A stretch of 64,000 nt of DNA from an uncultured Prevotella sp. GTDB lineage: Bacteria; Bacteroidota; Bacteroidia; Bacteroidales; Bacteroidaceae. The translations under genes were made by a program, and so were the position numbers. The stretch lies in NCBI GenBank assembly GCA_900770395.1, contig CAAGKM010000030.1:124001-188000 (forward strand). The letters are read 5' to 3'. The notes under the pieces were generated by a model, which saw nothing but the letters and a program-made list of their open reading frames with translations, was not told the origin of the DNA and did no database searches. This document shows, one piece after another, positions 8,913 to 17,810 of the stretch. How positions within the stretch are numbered: position 1 is the stretch's first letter; every line of letters starts with the position of its first letter.

Positions 8913-8992
8913 TAGCGTATGGTGCTTTGTTTCACGCTCCGCTTGGCGGCGTCCTTTGCTCAATGATTCTTCATTCTTCACTCTTCATTTCC

Positions 8993-10891
8993 CTACCTTC
9001 CCAGCAGCACCAGCATCACGTTTATGTCGCTTGGCGATACTCCGGGTATTCGGCTTGCCTGTGCCAGATTCTCCGGGTCGATGCTTTCTAATTTCTGGCG
9101 TGCTTCGGTCGACAGCTGCGTCAGTTCGCTGTATTTGAAATGCCCCTTTATGTTGATGTTTTCCAACCGGTGCATTTTCTCGGCAACCATCCACTCACGC
9201 TCGATGTAACCCTTATATTTTATTTTTATCTCGGCAGCTTCGGCAATTTCTTCCTTGCGGTCGAGTGGGGCGTTTATCGTGCGTTTCAGCGATGGCACGA
9301 TTACTGCGAGATTCTCCATTGTTATCTGTGGACGTGCGAGGAGGTCTATCAGCTTGCATCCTTCGCGCAGTGGTGTTGTTCCTATTGCTTCGAGTGCACC
9401 GTTTATTTCTTTCGGTTTTACTGCTTTGCTCTTGCAGAAGTTTTCGATTTCTTCGATTGCTTCCTTTTTCTTCATCCACCAGTCGTAGCGGTCGCGCTTT
9501 GCCAGCCCGAGGTTGTACGCCTTTTCTGTCAACCGTGCATCAGCATCGTCCTGGCGCAACAGTATTCTGTATTCTGCTCTCGATGTAAACATACGGTAAG
9601 GCTCATCCACTCCCTTTGTCACGAGGTCATCGATGAGTACACCTATATAAGATTCATCGCGGTGCATCATAAACGGTTTGCCGCCTGTGCAGAAAATTGC
9701 GGCGTTTACACCGGCTACGGTGCCTTGACCGCCAGCCTCCTCATAGCCAGTGGTTCCGTTCACCTGTCCTGCAAAGAACAATCCTTTGATTATTTTCGAT
9801 TCCAACGAATGTTTTAGTTGTGTAGGGTCGAAGAAATCATATTCTATGGCGTAGCCAGGACGGTAGACCTCCACGTCTCTCAATGCAGGTATCTTGCGCA
9901 GTGCCTCTATCTGCACATCCATGGGCAGGCTCGAAGAAAAGCCGTTCAGGTACATTTCGTTGGTGTCTTCGCCTTCCGGCTCAAGAAACAGCGGATGCAG
10001 GTCCTTGTCGGGGAAGGTCATAAGCTTGGTTTCTATCGAAGGACAGTAGCGTGGACCTATGCTCTGAATCTGTCCGTTGTATAGCGGTGAGTCTGCAAGA
10101 CCGGAGCGCAGGGTGTCGTGTACAGCCTTGTTGGTGTAGCATGTCCAGCACGGCAGTTGCTTAAGAATCTTGTGTGGAGCGAAGAAGCTGAACTGATGGA
10201 AATCGTTCTCACCCTCCTGTATCTCCATTTCATCGAAATGCACCGTGCGCTTGTCTATCCTCACGGGCGTGCCGGTCTTCATCCTTTCCGAACAGATGCC
10301 GTGGCGTGTTATGCTCTCGGTGAAATGCGGCACGGCTGGCTCTGCGCACCGTCCTCCAGCCACCATCTTACGTCCTATGTGCATCAGTCCGTTGAGAAAT
10401 GTGCCGGCGGTCACCACCACGGCCTTTGCTCTCAGCTCTGCCCCCCAGATGGTCCTTACTCCCGTTACCTCCGTCTGTTTTTTGCCATTGGCGTCGGTAT
10501 ACTCATGCGTCAGCAGCTCGTCTGCCTGGTCCTGCCAGATGCTGAGGTTGGGCGTGTTGTCGAGCACTCTCCGCCATTCCCAAATGAATTTAGCGCGGTC
10601 GCACTGCGCTCTCGGGCTCCATACGGCAGGACCTTTGCTGCGGTTGAGCATACGGAACTGTATGGCTGTGGCATCGGTCACCCTTGCCATCTGTCCTCCT
10701 AGAGCGTCAATCTCGCGCACTATCTGCCCTTTGGCAATTCCTCCAATGGCAGGGTTGCAGCTCATTTGCGCTATCTTGTTCATGTCCATGGTCACAAGAC
10801 AGGTTCTTGCGCCCATGTTGGCAGCAGCGGTGGCTGCCTCGCATCCTGCGTGGCCTCCGCCGATTATCAGTACATCATACTTAAAGTCCAT
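8993..10891 (-). CDS. mnmG: tRNA uridine-5-carboxymethylaminomethyl modification enzyme MnmG (GidA)
   Basis: 632 residues, full length. An FAD protein that works with MnmE to install the carboxymethylaminomethyl group on wobble U34 of certain tRNAs. The N-terminal dinucleotide-binding motif IIGGGHAGCEAA starts at residue 9. The conserved RCAEPAVPHFTESI, FLNGLMHIG and YRPGYAIEYDF segments and the C-terminal YKGYIERE helical region are present. It heads the leftward mnmG-apt-uvrC run. A -7 box (TAATTTTGT on the minus strand) is at 10938-10946. Confidence 0.98.
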   Translation of the reverse strand: MDFKYDVLIIGGGHAGCEAATAAANMGARTCLVTMDMNKIAQMSCNPAIGGIAKGQIVREIDALGGQMARVTDATAIQFRMLNRSKGPAVWSPRAQCDRAKFIWEWRRVLDNTPNLSIWQDQADELLTHEYTDANGKKQTEVTGVRTIWGAELRAKAVVVTAGTFLNGLMHIGRKMVAGGRCAEPAVPHFTESITRHGICSERMKTGTPVRIDKRTVHFDEMEIQEGENDFHQFSFFAPHKILKQLPCWTCYTNKAVHDTLRSGLADSPLYNGQIQSIGPRYCPSIETKLMTFPDKDLHPLFLEPEGEDTNEMYLNGFSSSLPMDVQIEALRKIPALRDVEVYRPGYAIEYDFFDPTQLKHSLESKIIKGLFFAGQVNGTTGYEEAGGQGTVAGVNAAIFCTGGKPFMMHRDESYIGVLIDDLVTKGVDEPYRMFTSRAEYRILLRQDDADARLTEKAYNLGLAKRDRYDWWMKKKEAIEEIENFCKSKAVKPKEINGALEAIGTTPLREGCKLIDLLARPQITMENLAVIVPSLKRTINAPLDRKEEIAEAAEIKIKYKGYIEREWMVAEKMHRLENINIKGHFKYSELTQLSTEARQKLESIDPENLAQASRIPGVSPSDINVMLVLLGR

Positions 10892-11350
10892 CGTGTATTG
10901 AATTGTCCTTTTACCTTTTACTGTCTTTTTGTTGCGTACAAAATTACGGCATTTTATCCAATTTACGAAGTTTTATGATATTTTTTATTTTGATTTAACA
11001 AAAAGTATAATCGCCGTAACTATTCAGCCCTCTTAAATTTTCAATAAAAAAGATAGTCTACCAACTGATGTGATATATTATATTGTTGATTATAAGCAAC
11101 TTATATTTGATATTACAATGTATAGGCTTATTGCAAGGAAAGAATAATCAAATAAAAGTGGTAGAATATATTGTATATTAGCCATTTAATTACCTTCCCG
11201 ATTTTATCTAAAAAAGCATATCAAACAACAGTTTTAACGATATTTTGTTGCATATTTGTTGCACGATACGGAAAATTTTGGTAATTTTGAAGCGTAAAAA
11301 TAGGAAGAAATCTGCCTGTGAAAAGAAAAATATAAGGAAAGGAAAACATC
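10892..11350. other. Non-coding junction between core mnmG and the accessory island
   Basis: 459 AT-rich bases without a credible gene. It holds the mnmG promoter (10938-10946, minus) and a -7 box for the integrase remnant (11282-11290, plus, TAATTTTGA). A close direct repeat TTGTTGCA occurs twice just before that promoter (around 11243-11263). It marks the left edge of the accessory region; I could not identify a matching attachment site at the right edge. Confidence 0.5.
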
Positions 11351-11861
11351 ATGGCACGACCAAAGAAAGCACAAAAGGTGAAAGATCCTGTCTGCATCTG
11401 TCCGCTAAAGCTGGCTAATGAGAGCATGAGCCTGTATCTCGATGTCTATGTAAAGGGTGTTCGCAAGGTCGAATCTCTCGGATTGTATCTCATCGGGTTG
11501 CTTGACTTTATAAAGAATACCTACTGGAATACCAAATCGCCCGACAATCCAAGGGAAATTTCACTACACATGCTGCATTTGCACCAGAGTACACAGGTAC
11601 GAATGCTCAATGTGGCGGTAAAAGATGGAGTGATGGATAGAAAAGAATGTCAGTTTCCATACCAGCAGGCACTCAATGGCTACACTGTCACTGGCTGCTG
11701 GGGGCGACCTTTACATAGTAGGCAAGTTGCTCGGACATACCAGCATAAACTCAACACAAGTCTATGCCGATGTAGTTATGGAAACGAAGATTGAGGCGGT
11801 AATCCGGGTTTCGGATTTCTTTGAATATGGTAAGAACATAAACTCCACACAAATCATATAG
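11351..11861 (+). pseudogene. Decayed tyrosine recombinase (conjugative-element-type integrase)
   Basis: The first frame starts MARPKKAQKVKDPVCICPLKL and continues with LANESMSLYLDVYVKGVRK, the N-terminal arm-binding look of Bacteroidota integrases. A second frame from about 11676 gives LYIVGKLLGHTSINSTQVYA, the C-terminal recombinase core with the conserved LGH and the catalytic tyrosine. The middle, including most of the catalytic domain, is missing and the two parts are frameshifted, so the protein is dead. Total length is about 510 bases against roughly 1200 for an intact gene. It marks a former integration event and opens the accessory island. Confidence 0.75.
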
Positions 11862-11945
11862 CCTTTTTTTGAATAGTCATATAAAAAAAGTTAAAATGCA
11901 CGACGCTCCATACAAAAGAATGCCACTATATTTATCATCATTATA

Positions 11946-13502
11946 ATGACAACTATTGATCTCATAGAGCTATTAGAACGGTGTAAAAAGGGAGATAAAG
12001 AGGCATTAGGACTACTTTATACCACCTATTCAAGACGGATGATGCGTGTCATCTGTCACTATGTCCCTGATTTGGATACTGCACAAGATATACTTCATGA
12101 TGGCTTTCTTATCATTTTCAGCCGTATCAACCAACTTCGAAATGCGGAAAAACTGGAATATTGGATGGGGACGATAATGAAAAATTTGGCATTGCGATAC
12201 CTTAAAGAGCAGGATTTTGTCCAATTGCTTACAGAAGACTATGATACACCTGACATCCCAGACTTTAAGGAGTCTATCACAATAGAAGAATTGGAGATAA
12301 TGATTAACCGTCTCCCTGTTGGCTATCAAAAGGTGTTTAGACTTGCCGTATTGGAGAACAAGACTCATAAAGAAATAGCTAAACTACTTGGTATTTCAGC
12401 GCAGACATCCGGTTCTCAATTATTTCATGCACGGGTTATGCTTCGCAAAATGATTGTGAAGTATAAAATTGAAAGGAACATGGTCGTATTAGCTATTATT
12501 ATAGCTATTGGGATTTTTCTGCGTAATCAGAATATTCATAAAACTCATCAGGCTACAACAATCAATGAATCAACGCAACTAAGAACAGAAAAAAATAAAG
12601 ATATAAAGAACAAGGCAGGACAAAATGAGGAATCAATAAAGCAGATAGCCCCGCAAAACAGTATAAGTTCCGCACTACTTTCGGAAATCTGTGTGGAAAA
12701 GGAAGATTTCCTTAACCTCTCCACTAAAGCAGAAAATCTGATTGCTGAAACAAAAACAGATAATGGAGCGGACGCAGATACAGCTAAGCATGATATTAGT
12801 CCTAATCCAAACAATATGGAATCTTTTGCCCACGCACATCATTCCAATGACCTACCTATAATGAAAAGAAAAAATCGTAACTTCAGCTTATCTGTGGGAG
12901 GGTCTGTAATTGGTGCACTTAATACAGAAAATTCATATTTGAAACCAAGTGATAATCCTATTTGGGCAGGGTCGAATGACAAAGTTGTAGAGGAATCAGA
13001 ACACGATCTGCCAATTACGTTTTCTTTGAATATTTCTAAAACGCTCTCTAATCAGTGGAGTATAGAAAGTGGGCTACAATACACTTTACTGCGGACAAAA
13101 CGAACTCTGACCACTGTAAGCGATGGACACTCGACATCTTTAAGCCGTCAGAATATAAAGGCGCATTATTTAGGAGTTCCTCTTAAACTTCGTTTTAAGA
13201 TTTTGTCTTTTGGCAAATTCTCACTTTCTTCTGGCATTGGAGGAATGGTGGAGTTCCCGTTAAGAGGCAAGGTGAATGAAAGGATAGATGACAGGGAAAT
13301 GCAAGAAAATAATTACTCATTGCCCATGCAATGGTCTGTATATGGAGGAATAGGAATTGAATATCATTTCACTCAGAACATTGGCATCTATGCAGAGCCG
13401 TCTATAAACTATTATTTTCAGTCAAAAAGCAGCTATCCCACAATCCGGCAGGACAAGCCTTTTGAGTTCTCGTTTCCTGTAGGCTTGCGTTTTACGTGGT
13501 AA
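11946..13502 (+). CDS. ECF sigma factor fused to a transmembrane segment and an outer-membrane beta-barrel
   Basis: 518 residues in one uninterrupted frame. Residues 4-65 are sigma region 2 (YVPDLDTAQDILHDGFLIIF). Residues 112-172 are region 4, with the helix-turn-helix HKEIAKLLGISAQTSGSQLF. A hydrophobic helix at 179-193 (MVVLAIIIAIGIFLR) is followed by a polar low-complexity linker (194-311). Residues 312-518 form a porin-like barrel of alternating strands ending in FTW, the aromatic C-terminus typical of barrel proteins. In Bacteroidota a sigma gene is often followed by a separate TM-plus-barrel protein; here both are one chain. A membrane-tethered sigma needing release, or a one-chain envelope sensor, is inference. 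Base composition is AT-rich compared with the core genes. A lipoprotein gene follows. Confidence 0.85.
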   Translation: MTTIDLIELLERCKKGDKEALGLLYTTYSRRMMRVICHYVPDLDTAQDILHDGFLIIFSRINQLRNAEKLEYWMGTIMKNLALRYLKEQDFVQLLTEDYDTPDIPDFKESITIEELEIMINRLPVGYQKVFRLAVLENKTHKEIAKLLGISAQTSGSQLFHARVMLRKMIVKYKIERNMVVLAIIIAIGIFLRNQNIHKTHQATTINESTQLRTEKNKDIKNKAGQNEESIKQIAPQNSISSALLSEICVEKEDFLNLSTKAENLIAETKTDNGADADTAKHDISPNPNNMESFAHAHHSNDLPIMKRKNRNFSLSVGGSVIGALNTENSYLKPSDNPIWAGSNDKVVEESEHDLPITFSLNISKTLSNQWSIESGLQYTLLRTKRTLTTVSDGHSTSLSRQNIKAHYLGVPLKLRFKILSFGKFSLSSGIGGMVEFPLRGKVNERIDDREMQENNYSLPMQWSVYGGIGIEYHFTQNIGIYAEPSINYYFQSKSSYPTIRQDKPFEFSFPVGLRFTW

Positions 13503-13600
13503 TTGTTAAAATAGCAGATGATTCTAATTTTTTTGTAATTTCATGCAATGATTGAGGCTTGTGCCACTCTTAATAATAGAACATATAAAAAACAGTTATT

Positions 13601-14176
13601 ATGAGAAACTTAATCAAAATTAGTTGCCTCCTCTTTTCGATGGCTTTATTCTCTCGACCTATGTGCGTCCTAACTAAATTTGTTTGTCTCTTTCTTCCAC
13701 TACTATTATTGTCTTCGTGCAGTAATTCTGAAGAACCAGACTATCCGGCAGTTGCATCATCTATATTCAATGATGTATTGATTGATGTATTGGATTCAGA
13801 AGGCAATAGTCTTATAGATAATGAGGCTATTATGAATGGATTGTCTTTTATTGGAAAGGATGGCTATGAAATGCCTTTTCATGTCGTTGAAATAGGAGAA
13901 GAGAAATTAATAAGGACTATTTTTCCTCTTCCTATGGAATCTTCAATGAGCTATTCTAACGACAGAAAAGATGGATATGGAGAATCGAATCTTACCGTAA
14001 ATGTTAACGGTTTAAAATTCAACCTTAGGGGCAAGTTTCATTATACCTGTACATATCCCAATATGTATGGAGGTAATGGTATAAAAATTATCGAGATTCA
14101 TTCCAATGCCCCCAATGTCTCTATAAATGAAAAAACAAATGTCCCAAAGATTGCCATCAAAATAGCATCTGATTAA
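13601..14176 (+). CDS. Hypothetical lipoprotein downstream of the sigma-barrel fusion
   Basis: 191 residues from the first ATG; the Met at codon 21 (13661) gives a more normal leader, ending in the lipobox LLLLSSC with Cys40 (Cys20 from the later start). The mature part is polar with several beta-strand-like stretches (VNVNGLKFNLRGKFHYTC) and no family I recognise. It follows the sigma-barrel gene by 98 bases in the same direction and shares its AT-rich composition, so it could be a regulated target or surface partner of it; this is inference. A hairpin at 14243-14276 follows. Confidence 0.7.
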   Translation: MRNLIKISCLLFSMALFSRPMCVLTKFVCLFLPLLLLSSCSNSEEPDYPAVASSIFNDVLIDVLDSEGNSLIDNEAIMNGLSFIGKDGYEMPFHVVEIGEEKLIRTIFPLPMESSMSYSNDRKDGYGESNLTVNVNGLKFNLRGKFHYTCTYPNMYGGNGIKIIEIHSNAPNVSINEKTNVPKIAIKIASD

Positions 14177-14242
14177 ACTTGGGGTAGCTTGGTCAGGTAT
14201 ATCAATATAGATGAGGATGGTATAATGCCTGTATAAAATAGT

Positions 14243-14276
14243 TTACCCCTGCTACAAAAAACAGTGGCAGGGGTAA
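14243..14276 (+). terminator. Hairpin terminator after the lipoprotein gene
   Basis: A 10-bp perfect stem (ttacccctgc at 14243-14252 with gcaggggtaa at 14267-14276) follows the lipoprotein gene. No long T tract follows, so it could be a weak terminator or a 3'-end protecting structure. Confidence 0.5.
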
Positions 14277-14370
14277 CAATCAGTTATAAAATATCGTGAT
14301 ATTACGAAGTATAGTAACAAAATAGTAGCAATAATGGATTTTATTTGTATTCAAAATTGGATACACTGCG

Positions 14371-14471
14371 ACAAGGTAAAATTATATCCGATTCCATATA
14401 AAAGAGTTTTATTTCATACTTTTTACATTGGAAATGATATAATTTGAGGAAAAATTTGTAATTTTGCATCC
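14371..14471 (+). repeat. 101-bp direct repeat, copy A (orphan copy of the hip promoter region)
   Basis: 94 of 101 bases match 18343-18443, counted by eye. The copy ends with TAATTTTGC at 14459-14467, a full -7 box, but no gene follows it. Copy B is the promoter of the hip operon. The two copies bracket the MITE-like element and the ars operon. Confidence 0.85.
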
Positions 14472-14546
14472 TTCTGTACCTTTGCAACAATGATATTGTG
14501 ACTGCTATGGATGCTTTTCTTACTAAGAAATTTGCATACATTGCCC

Positions 14547-14914
14547 CATAGTCCAACCCAAACATAGATATAGTGTTGACATTCAGGATATTGTGTGCTT
14601 TCATAGTCCAACCCAGGTCCAACCTCCTTGAAAACGACTCATTTGTTAGCGGAAACGACTCCTTCAGACTTGCAAACGATACAAATAGAGTTGTAAACTT
14701 CGACAACAGAATCCTGAATCGGCGATTTGCGCCGCTATTTCGCCGATTTAGCCTTCCAAATCGTTGATTTAGAAGGCTGATTTGGCGATTAATAATCTTA
14801 TGATAAAATGCAAAAAGTAAATTTAAATGACGGTCGGGTTGGATCTGGGTTGGACTATAAATAGGTATAACAAATTGCCACACAGGATATTATCCCCAAT
14901 TGGGTTGGACTATG
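14547..14914. mobile_element. MITE-like element with nested inverted repeats
   Basis: The outer ends are a perfect 14-bp inverted repeat, CATAGTCCAACCCA at 14547-14560 and its complement at 14901-14914. An inner 22-bp pair (14603-14624 and 14837-14858, 21 of 22 matching) repeats the same AGTCCAACCCA core. The interior holds further hairpins (agccttc/gaaggct near 14749-14779) and no gene. The size (368 bp) and layout suit a non-autonomous transposable element or a structured RNA; no target duplication was identified. Confidence 0.5.
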
Positions 14915-14967
14915 ATGTATTTGACGGATAAATTATATAAAATTGATAACTATTCTCTAATTACAAA

Positions 14968-16308
14968 TTAAAAGAAATTGCCAAATATAAACCCTGAGAT
15001 TGTCGCCATGACGATAACGAGGGCTACGTAAACAACCGTTTTCTTCGTCCCCAACACACCACGGATAACCAGCATGTTTGGCAACGACAATGACGGACCA
15101 GCCAGCAGCAAAGCTAAAGCCGGACCTTTCCCCATACCCGAAGCCAGCAGACCTTGAATAATCGGCACTTCTGTCAGAGTGGCGAAATACATGAAGGCTC
15201 CGGTGAAACTGGCAAAAAAGTTGGACAACAGTGAGTTGCCTCCTACAGCCCATTCAATCCAGCTGTTAGGGATAATGCCTGCAACAGCCGTATTGTCATG
15301 TGTTGAGCCAAGCAGGAAACCTGCCGTTATCACACCGATTGCCAGCAAAGGCATTATCTGTTTGGCAAAGCCCCATGACGACAGCGCCCATTCCCTGTTT
15401 TCTTCATCCCGCTTGTCGAACAGCAGAATGACGGAAAGGGCGGTAATCGCCACAATCATCGGCACAAGCGGAATCATTTTCGCATTGCCGATAAACTGAT
15501 TGGCAAGGATAGCTGAAACAATTGTTGCCATTGCTCCAATCATCACCCACACAGTGCGCAGTTTCAGTATCTTGACAAGCGACCAGCACAGCAGAAGCGA
15601 CAATGCGCCGACAATATGCCATTTATAGGTGAAGATGCTATTCCACAGCCCTGTGTCGGATGAGTCGGGGGCGCCCCAATTCGCAAAAACAAGAATAAGT
15701 ACCAGCGTGAAGAAATGGAATGAGGTCTGCCACATCGGACGTTTCTCTGGCGGTGGTACGATGTTCATCTGTTCTTCTTTCTTGGCTTTCTCTTCATTGC
15801 GGAATATGAACGACATAGCCAATCCGATGATGACAGAGAAAAGCACAGCGCCGATTATTCGTGCCACGCCCATTTCCGGACCGAGAATCCTGGCTGTCAG
15901 GATAATAGACAGAATACTGATTGCCGGGCCGGAATATAGAAATGCTATGGCTGGTCCCAATCCTGCACCACGCTTATAAATGCTTGTGAATAGTGGAAGT
16001 ATCGTACATGAGCATACGGCAAGAATACTGCCAGAAACAGCTGCAACCGTGTAGGATAGCCATTTCTTGGCATTTGCGCCGAAGTATTTCAGTACCGACC
16101 CCTGACTGACAAACACTGCGATGACTCCGGCGATGAAAAAGGCTGGCAACAGACACAGTACTACATGTTCCTGTGCATACCATCTGGCAAGATCCAGCGT
16201 TGCGGCGACGGCTGTCATGAACCGTTCGCTGTCAAGTGGCAGAAAAAATACTGCCACAAACACAGCGATAATCCAAAACAGGATTCTCAATTCCTTTTTT
16301 GTATCCAT
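14968..16308 (-). CDS. Permease, DUF318/ArsP family
   Basis: 446 residues, an inner-membrane protein with about ten hydrophobic segments in two groups around a charged cytoplasmic loop (FRNEEKAKKEEQ near 170). The first half carries AVCSCTILPLF, a cysteine pair in a membrane helix, and LGPAIAFLYSGPAIS, both typical of PF03773 permeases; the second half repeats a GPALALLLAGPSLSLP version. ArsP proteins of this family export trivalent organoarsenicals. It is the last gene of a leftward operon with arsR, an arsF-like gene, an arsG-like gene and a thioredoxin, which supports an arsenic role. The substrate is inferred from context. Confidence 0.82.
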   Translation of the reverse strand: MDTKKELRILFWIIAVFVAVFFLPLDSERFMTAVAATLDLARWYAQEHVVLCLLPAFFIAGVIAVFVSQGSVLKYFGANAKKWLSYTVAAVSGSILAVCSCTILPLFTSIYKRGAGLGPAIAFLYSGPAISILSIILTARILGPEMGVARIIGAVLFSVIIGLAMSFIFRNEEKAKKEEQMNIVPPPEKRPMWQTSFHFFTLVLILVFANWGAPDSSDTGLWNSIFTYKWHIVGALSLLLCWSLVKILKLRTVWVMIGAMATIVSAILANQFIGNAKMIPLVPMIVAITALSVILLFDKRDEENREWALSSWGFAKQIMPLLAIGVITAGFLLGSTHDNTAVAGIIPNSWIEWAVGGNSLLSNFFASFTGAFMYFATLTEVPIIQGLLASGMGKGPALALLLAGPSLSLPNMLVIRGVLGTKKTVVYVALVIVMATISGFIFGNFF

Positions 16309-16318
16309 ACGAGATTTA

Positions 16319-16552
16319 TTAAATACCCAACAACTGCTTCACCTCACTTTCAGAGGGTATGTGCCCTTTTATCTTCACTGCTCCGTCTGCCATGACCGCA
16401 GGAGTAGCCATCACACCGGAATTTAGAATCTCCACAATATCCTCCACCTTTGTGAGTGTTACGTCGAGATGGTTTTCATTTATCACTTTCTCGATAATCT
16501 GATAGGTTGCCTTGCATTTGGCGCAACCTGTTCCCAAAACTTTTATTTCCAT
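16319..16552 (-). CDS. Small thioredoxin/glutaredoxin-like protein
   Basis: 77 residues of the redox-active disulfide family (TM0996/MTH895-like). The active site GCAKCK has Cys10 and Cys13 close to the N-terminus, and the cis-proline segment MATPAVMADG lies near 48-57. These proteins are cytoplasmic dithiol carriers. Placed 19 bases after the arsG-like gene and 10 bases before the permease, it probably supplies reducing power to, or passes thiol-bound arsenicals to, the permease; that is inference. Confidence 0.88.
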   Translation of the reverse strand: MEIKVLGTGCAKCKATYQIIEKVINENHLDVTLTKVEDIVEILNSGVMATPAVMADGAVKIKGHIPSESEVKQLLGI

Positions 16553-16571
16553 ACTTTTCTTCTTTTTTTAT

Positions 16572-17279
16572 TTATAAAAACATTGTTATGCAATAATATA
16601 TTCCTATGCCCACAAAAAGACAGCCGACAATCCCGTTCAGCCATTTTTGTACGGTCTGCATCTTGCCGTAAAAACTGCCGATGTGCTGTACGCTGAATGC
16701 TAATATCCAGGCGACCGCCAGGACGGGCAACGCAGTGGCTACGGCGAAAAGTACAGGCAGCAGATAGCCGAGGGTTGCGGTGGCGGACATCGGTATTAGC
16801 ATTCCGAAATAGAACACGCCGCTTGTGGGACAGAATGCCATGGCGAACAGCATTCCAAGCAGAAGTGCTCCCAAGCCGCCTTTGCGTGCCAGACCCTCAC
16901 CATTGCCGTTGAAGCCGAATGAGGGCAGTTTCAGCTTGCTGCCGAACAGCATAAACACCCCTATTATCACCAGCGCGGGACCGAGAATAATCTCCCCGTA
17001 TTTGCCTATGAACTTTTGGATTCCAAACAGACTTGCGCCCTCTCTCAATATCATTATCAGTACTATTCCCAAAACGGTATAGGCAATAACGCGTCCGAGG
17101 GTGTACAGGAGTCCGTTTAGGAAGATTCTGCGGCGATTTTCTATGTCCTTACCTATGAAGCCTACAGCCGCAATGTTTGTTGCCAAGGGACATGGGGAAA
17201 CGGCAGTGAGCAGTCCCAAAAGAAAAGCCGTTAAGGCAGGGGCAGTGCTGCTGTCAAGCAATGTCTGTAACCATTCCAT
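16572..17279 (-). CDS. CcdA/DsbD-like membrane protein, ArsG-type efflux permease
   Basis: 235 residues with about six membrane helices. TAVSPCPLATNIAAVGF near 25 and FAMAFCPTSGVFYFG near 145 are the paired cysteine-proline motifs of the CcdA/DsbD transmembrane fold. Bacteroidota proteins of this type, next to an ArsF partner, are annotated as aromatic aminobenzylarsenical efflux permeases (ArsG). Its start overlaps the end of the arsF-like gene by 26 bases, so the two are translationally coupled. A pure electron-transfer role to the arsF-like protein is the main alternative. Confidence 0.8.
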   Translation of the reverse strand: MEWLQTLLDSSTAPALTAFLLGLLTAVSPCPLATNIAAVGFIGKDIENRRRIFLNGLLYTLGRVIAYTVLGIVLIMILREGASLFGIQKFIGKYGEIILGPALVIIGVFMLFGSKLKLPSFGFNGNGEGLARKGGLGALLLGMLFAMAFCPTSGVFYFGMLIPMSATATLGYLLPVLFAVATALPVLAVAWILAFSVQHIGSFYGKMQTVQKWLNGIVGCLFVGIGIYYCITMFL

Positions 17280-17736
17280 AGATGTTCTCTTTTAATAACG
17301 CTTTTACCTTTTTAATCACTCCGTTTTTGAATGCTTCGGGATTCTTTCTGGCATTGCTGAAACTAAACTCTGTCATGTTGTTGCGTGTTTCCCTGCCGTC
17401 TTTCCATTTGTTGACGTAAAGCGACGACCATGTCACTTCGTATTTGTCGGCCATTTTCTCGCCCTCTTTAGTCGATATGTCCACAATTTTGAATACCACG
17501 GTTCCGTTTTTCAGTTCTTTGGCAAACGTAGTGTTTACCAGCTCGCGTGTGTTCTTTTCGATAGCCATACAGGTGGCGCAGCGCTGCTTGCCGTGAAAAT
17601 ACAGTATTTCCACACGGTTGCGTGTTTTTTGAGGCTGTGCCTGCGTCACCTTTGCGATGTTCTCATTTTTCGCTTCGTTGCAGCCATAAGCAGTCAGCCC
17701 ACAGCAGACGGCTAAAGCTAAAATCAATTTTCTCAT
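17254..17736 (-). CDS. ArsF-type exported thioredoxin-fold lipoprotein
   Basis: 160 residues from the ATG at 17736; a further in-frame ATG at 17763 would lengthen the leader by nine residues. The leader MRKLILALAVCCGLTAYGC ends in a lipobox. The mature domain has GKQRCATCMAIE, a CxxC redox site, in a thioredoxin-like fold. Similar proteins are named as ArsF, a subunit of nitrophenyl-compound (nitroaromatic arsenical) reduction. With its CcdA-like neighbour it would form a membrane electron-transfer pair. The function is from family and context, not proven here. Confidence 0.78.
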   Translation of the reverse strand: MRKLILALAVCCGLTAYGCNEAKNENIAKVTQAQPQKTRNRVEILYFHGKQRCATCMAIEKNTRELVNTTFAKELKNGTVVFKIVDISTKEGEKMADKYEVTWSSLYVNKWKDGRETRNNMTEFSFSNARKNPEAFKNGVIKKVKALLKENIYGMVTDIA

Positions 17737-17810
17737 ACTCTTAATTTTTAGATTGTTAAACATTTATTCGTATTTCGTAAAACAACGAACAATAAGCTCA
17801 AAAAAAGTCG

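Larger units (their letters stand above)
14177..14967. other. 791-base non-coding stretch with promoter copy and MITE-like element
   Basis: Contains, in order: a terminator hairpin (14243-14276), copy A of a 101-bp repeat carrying a -7 box (14371-14471), a second -7-like TACCTTTGC (14478-14486) followed by a 14-codon open frame (14507-14551), and nested inverted repeats (14547-14914). I see no credible full gene. Confidence 0.6.
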
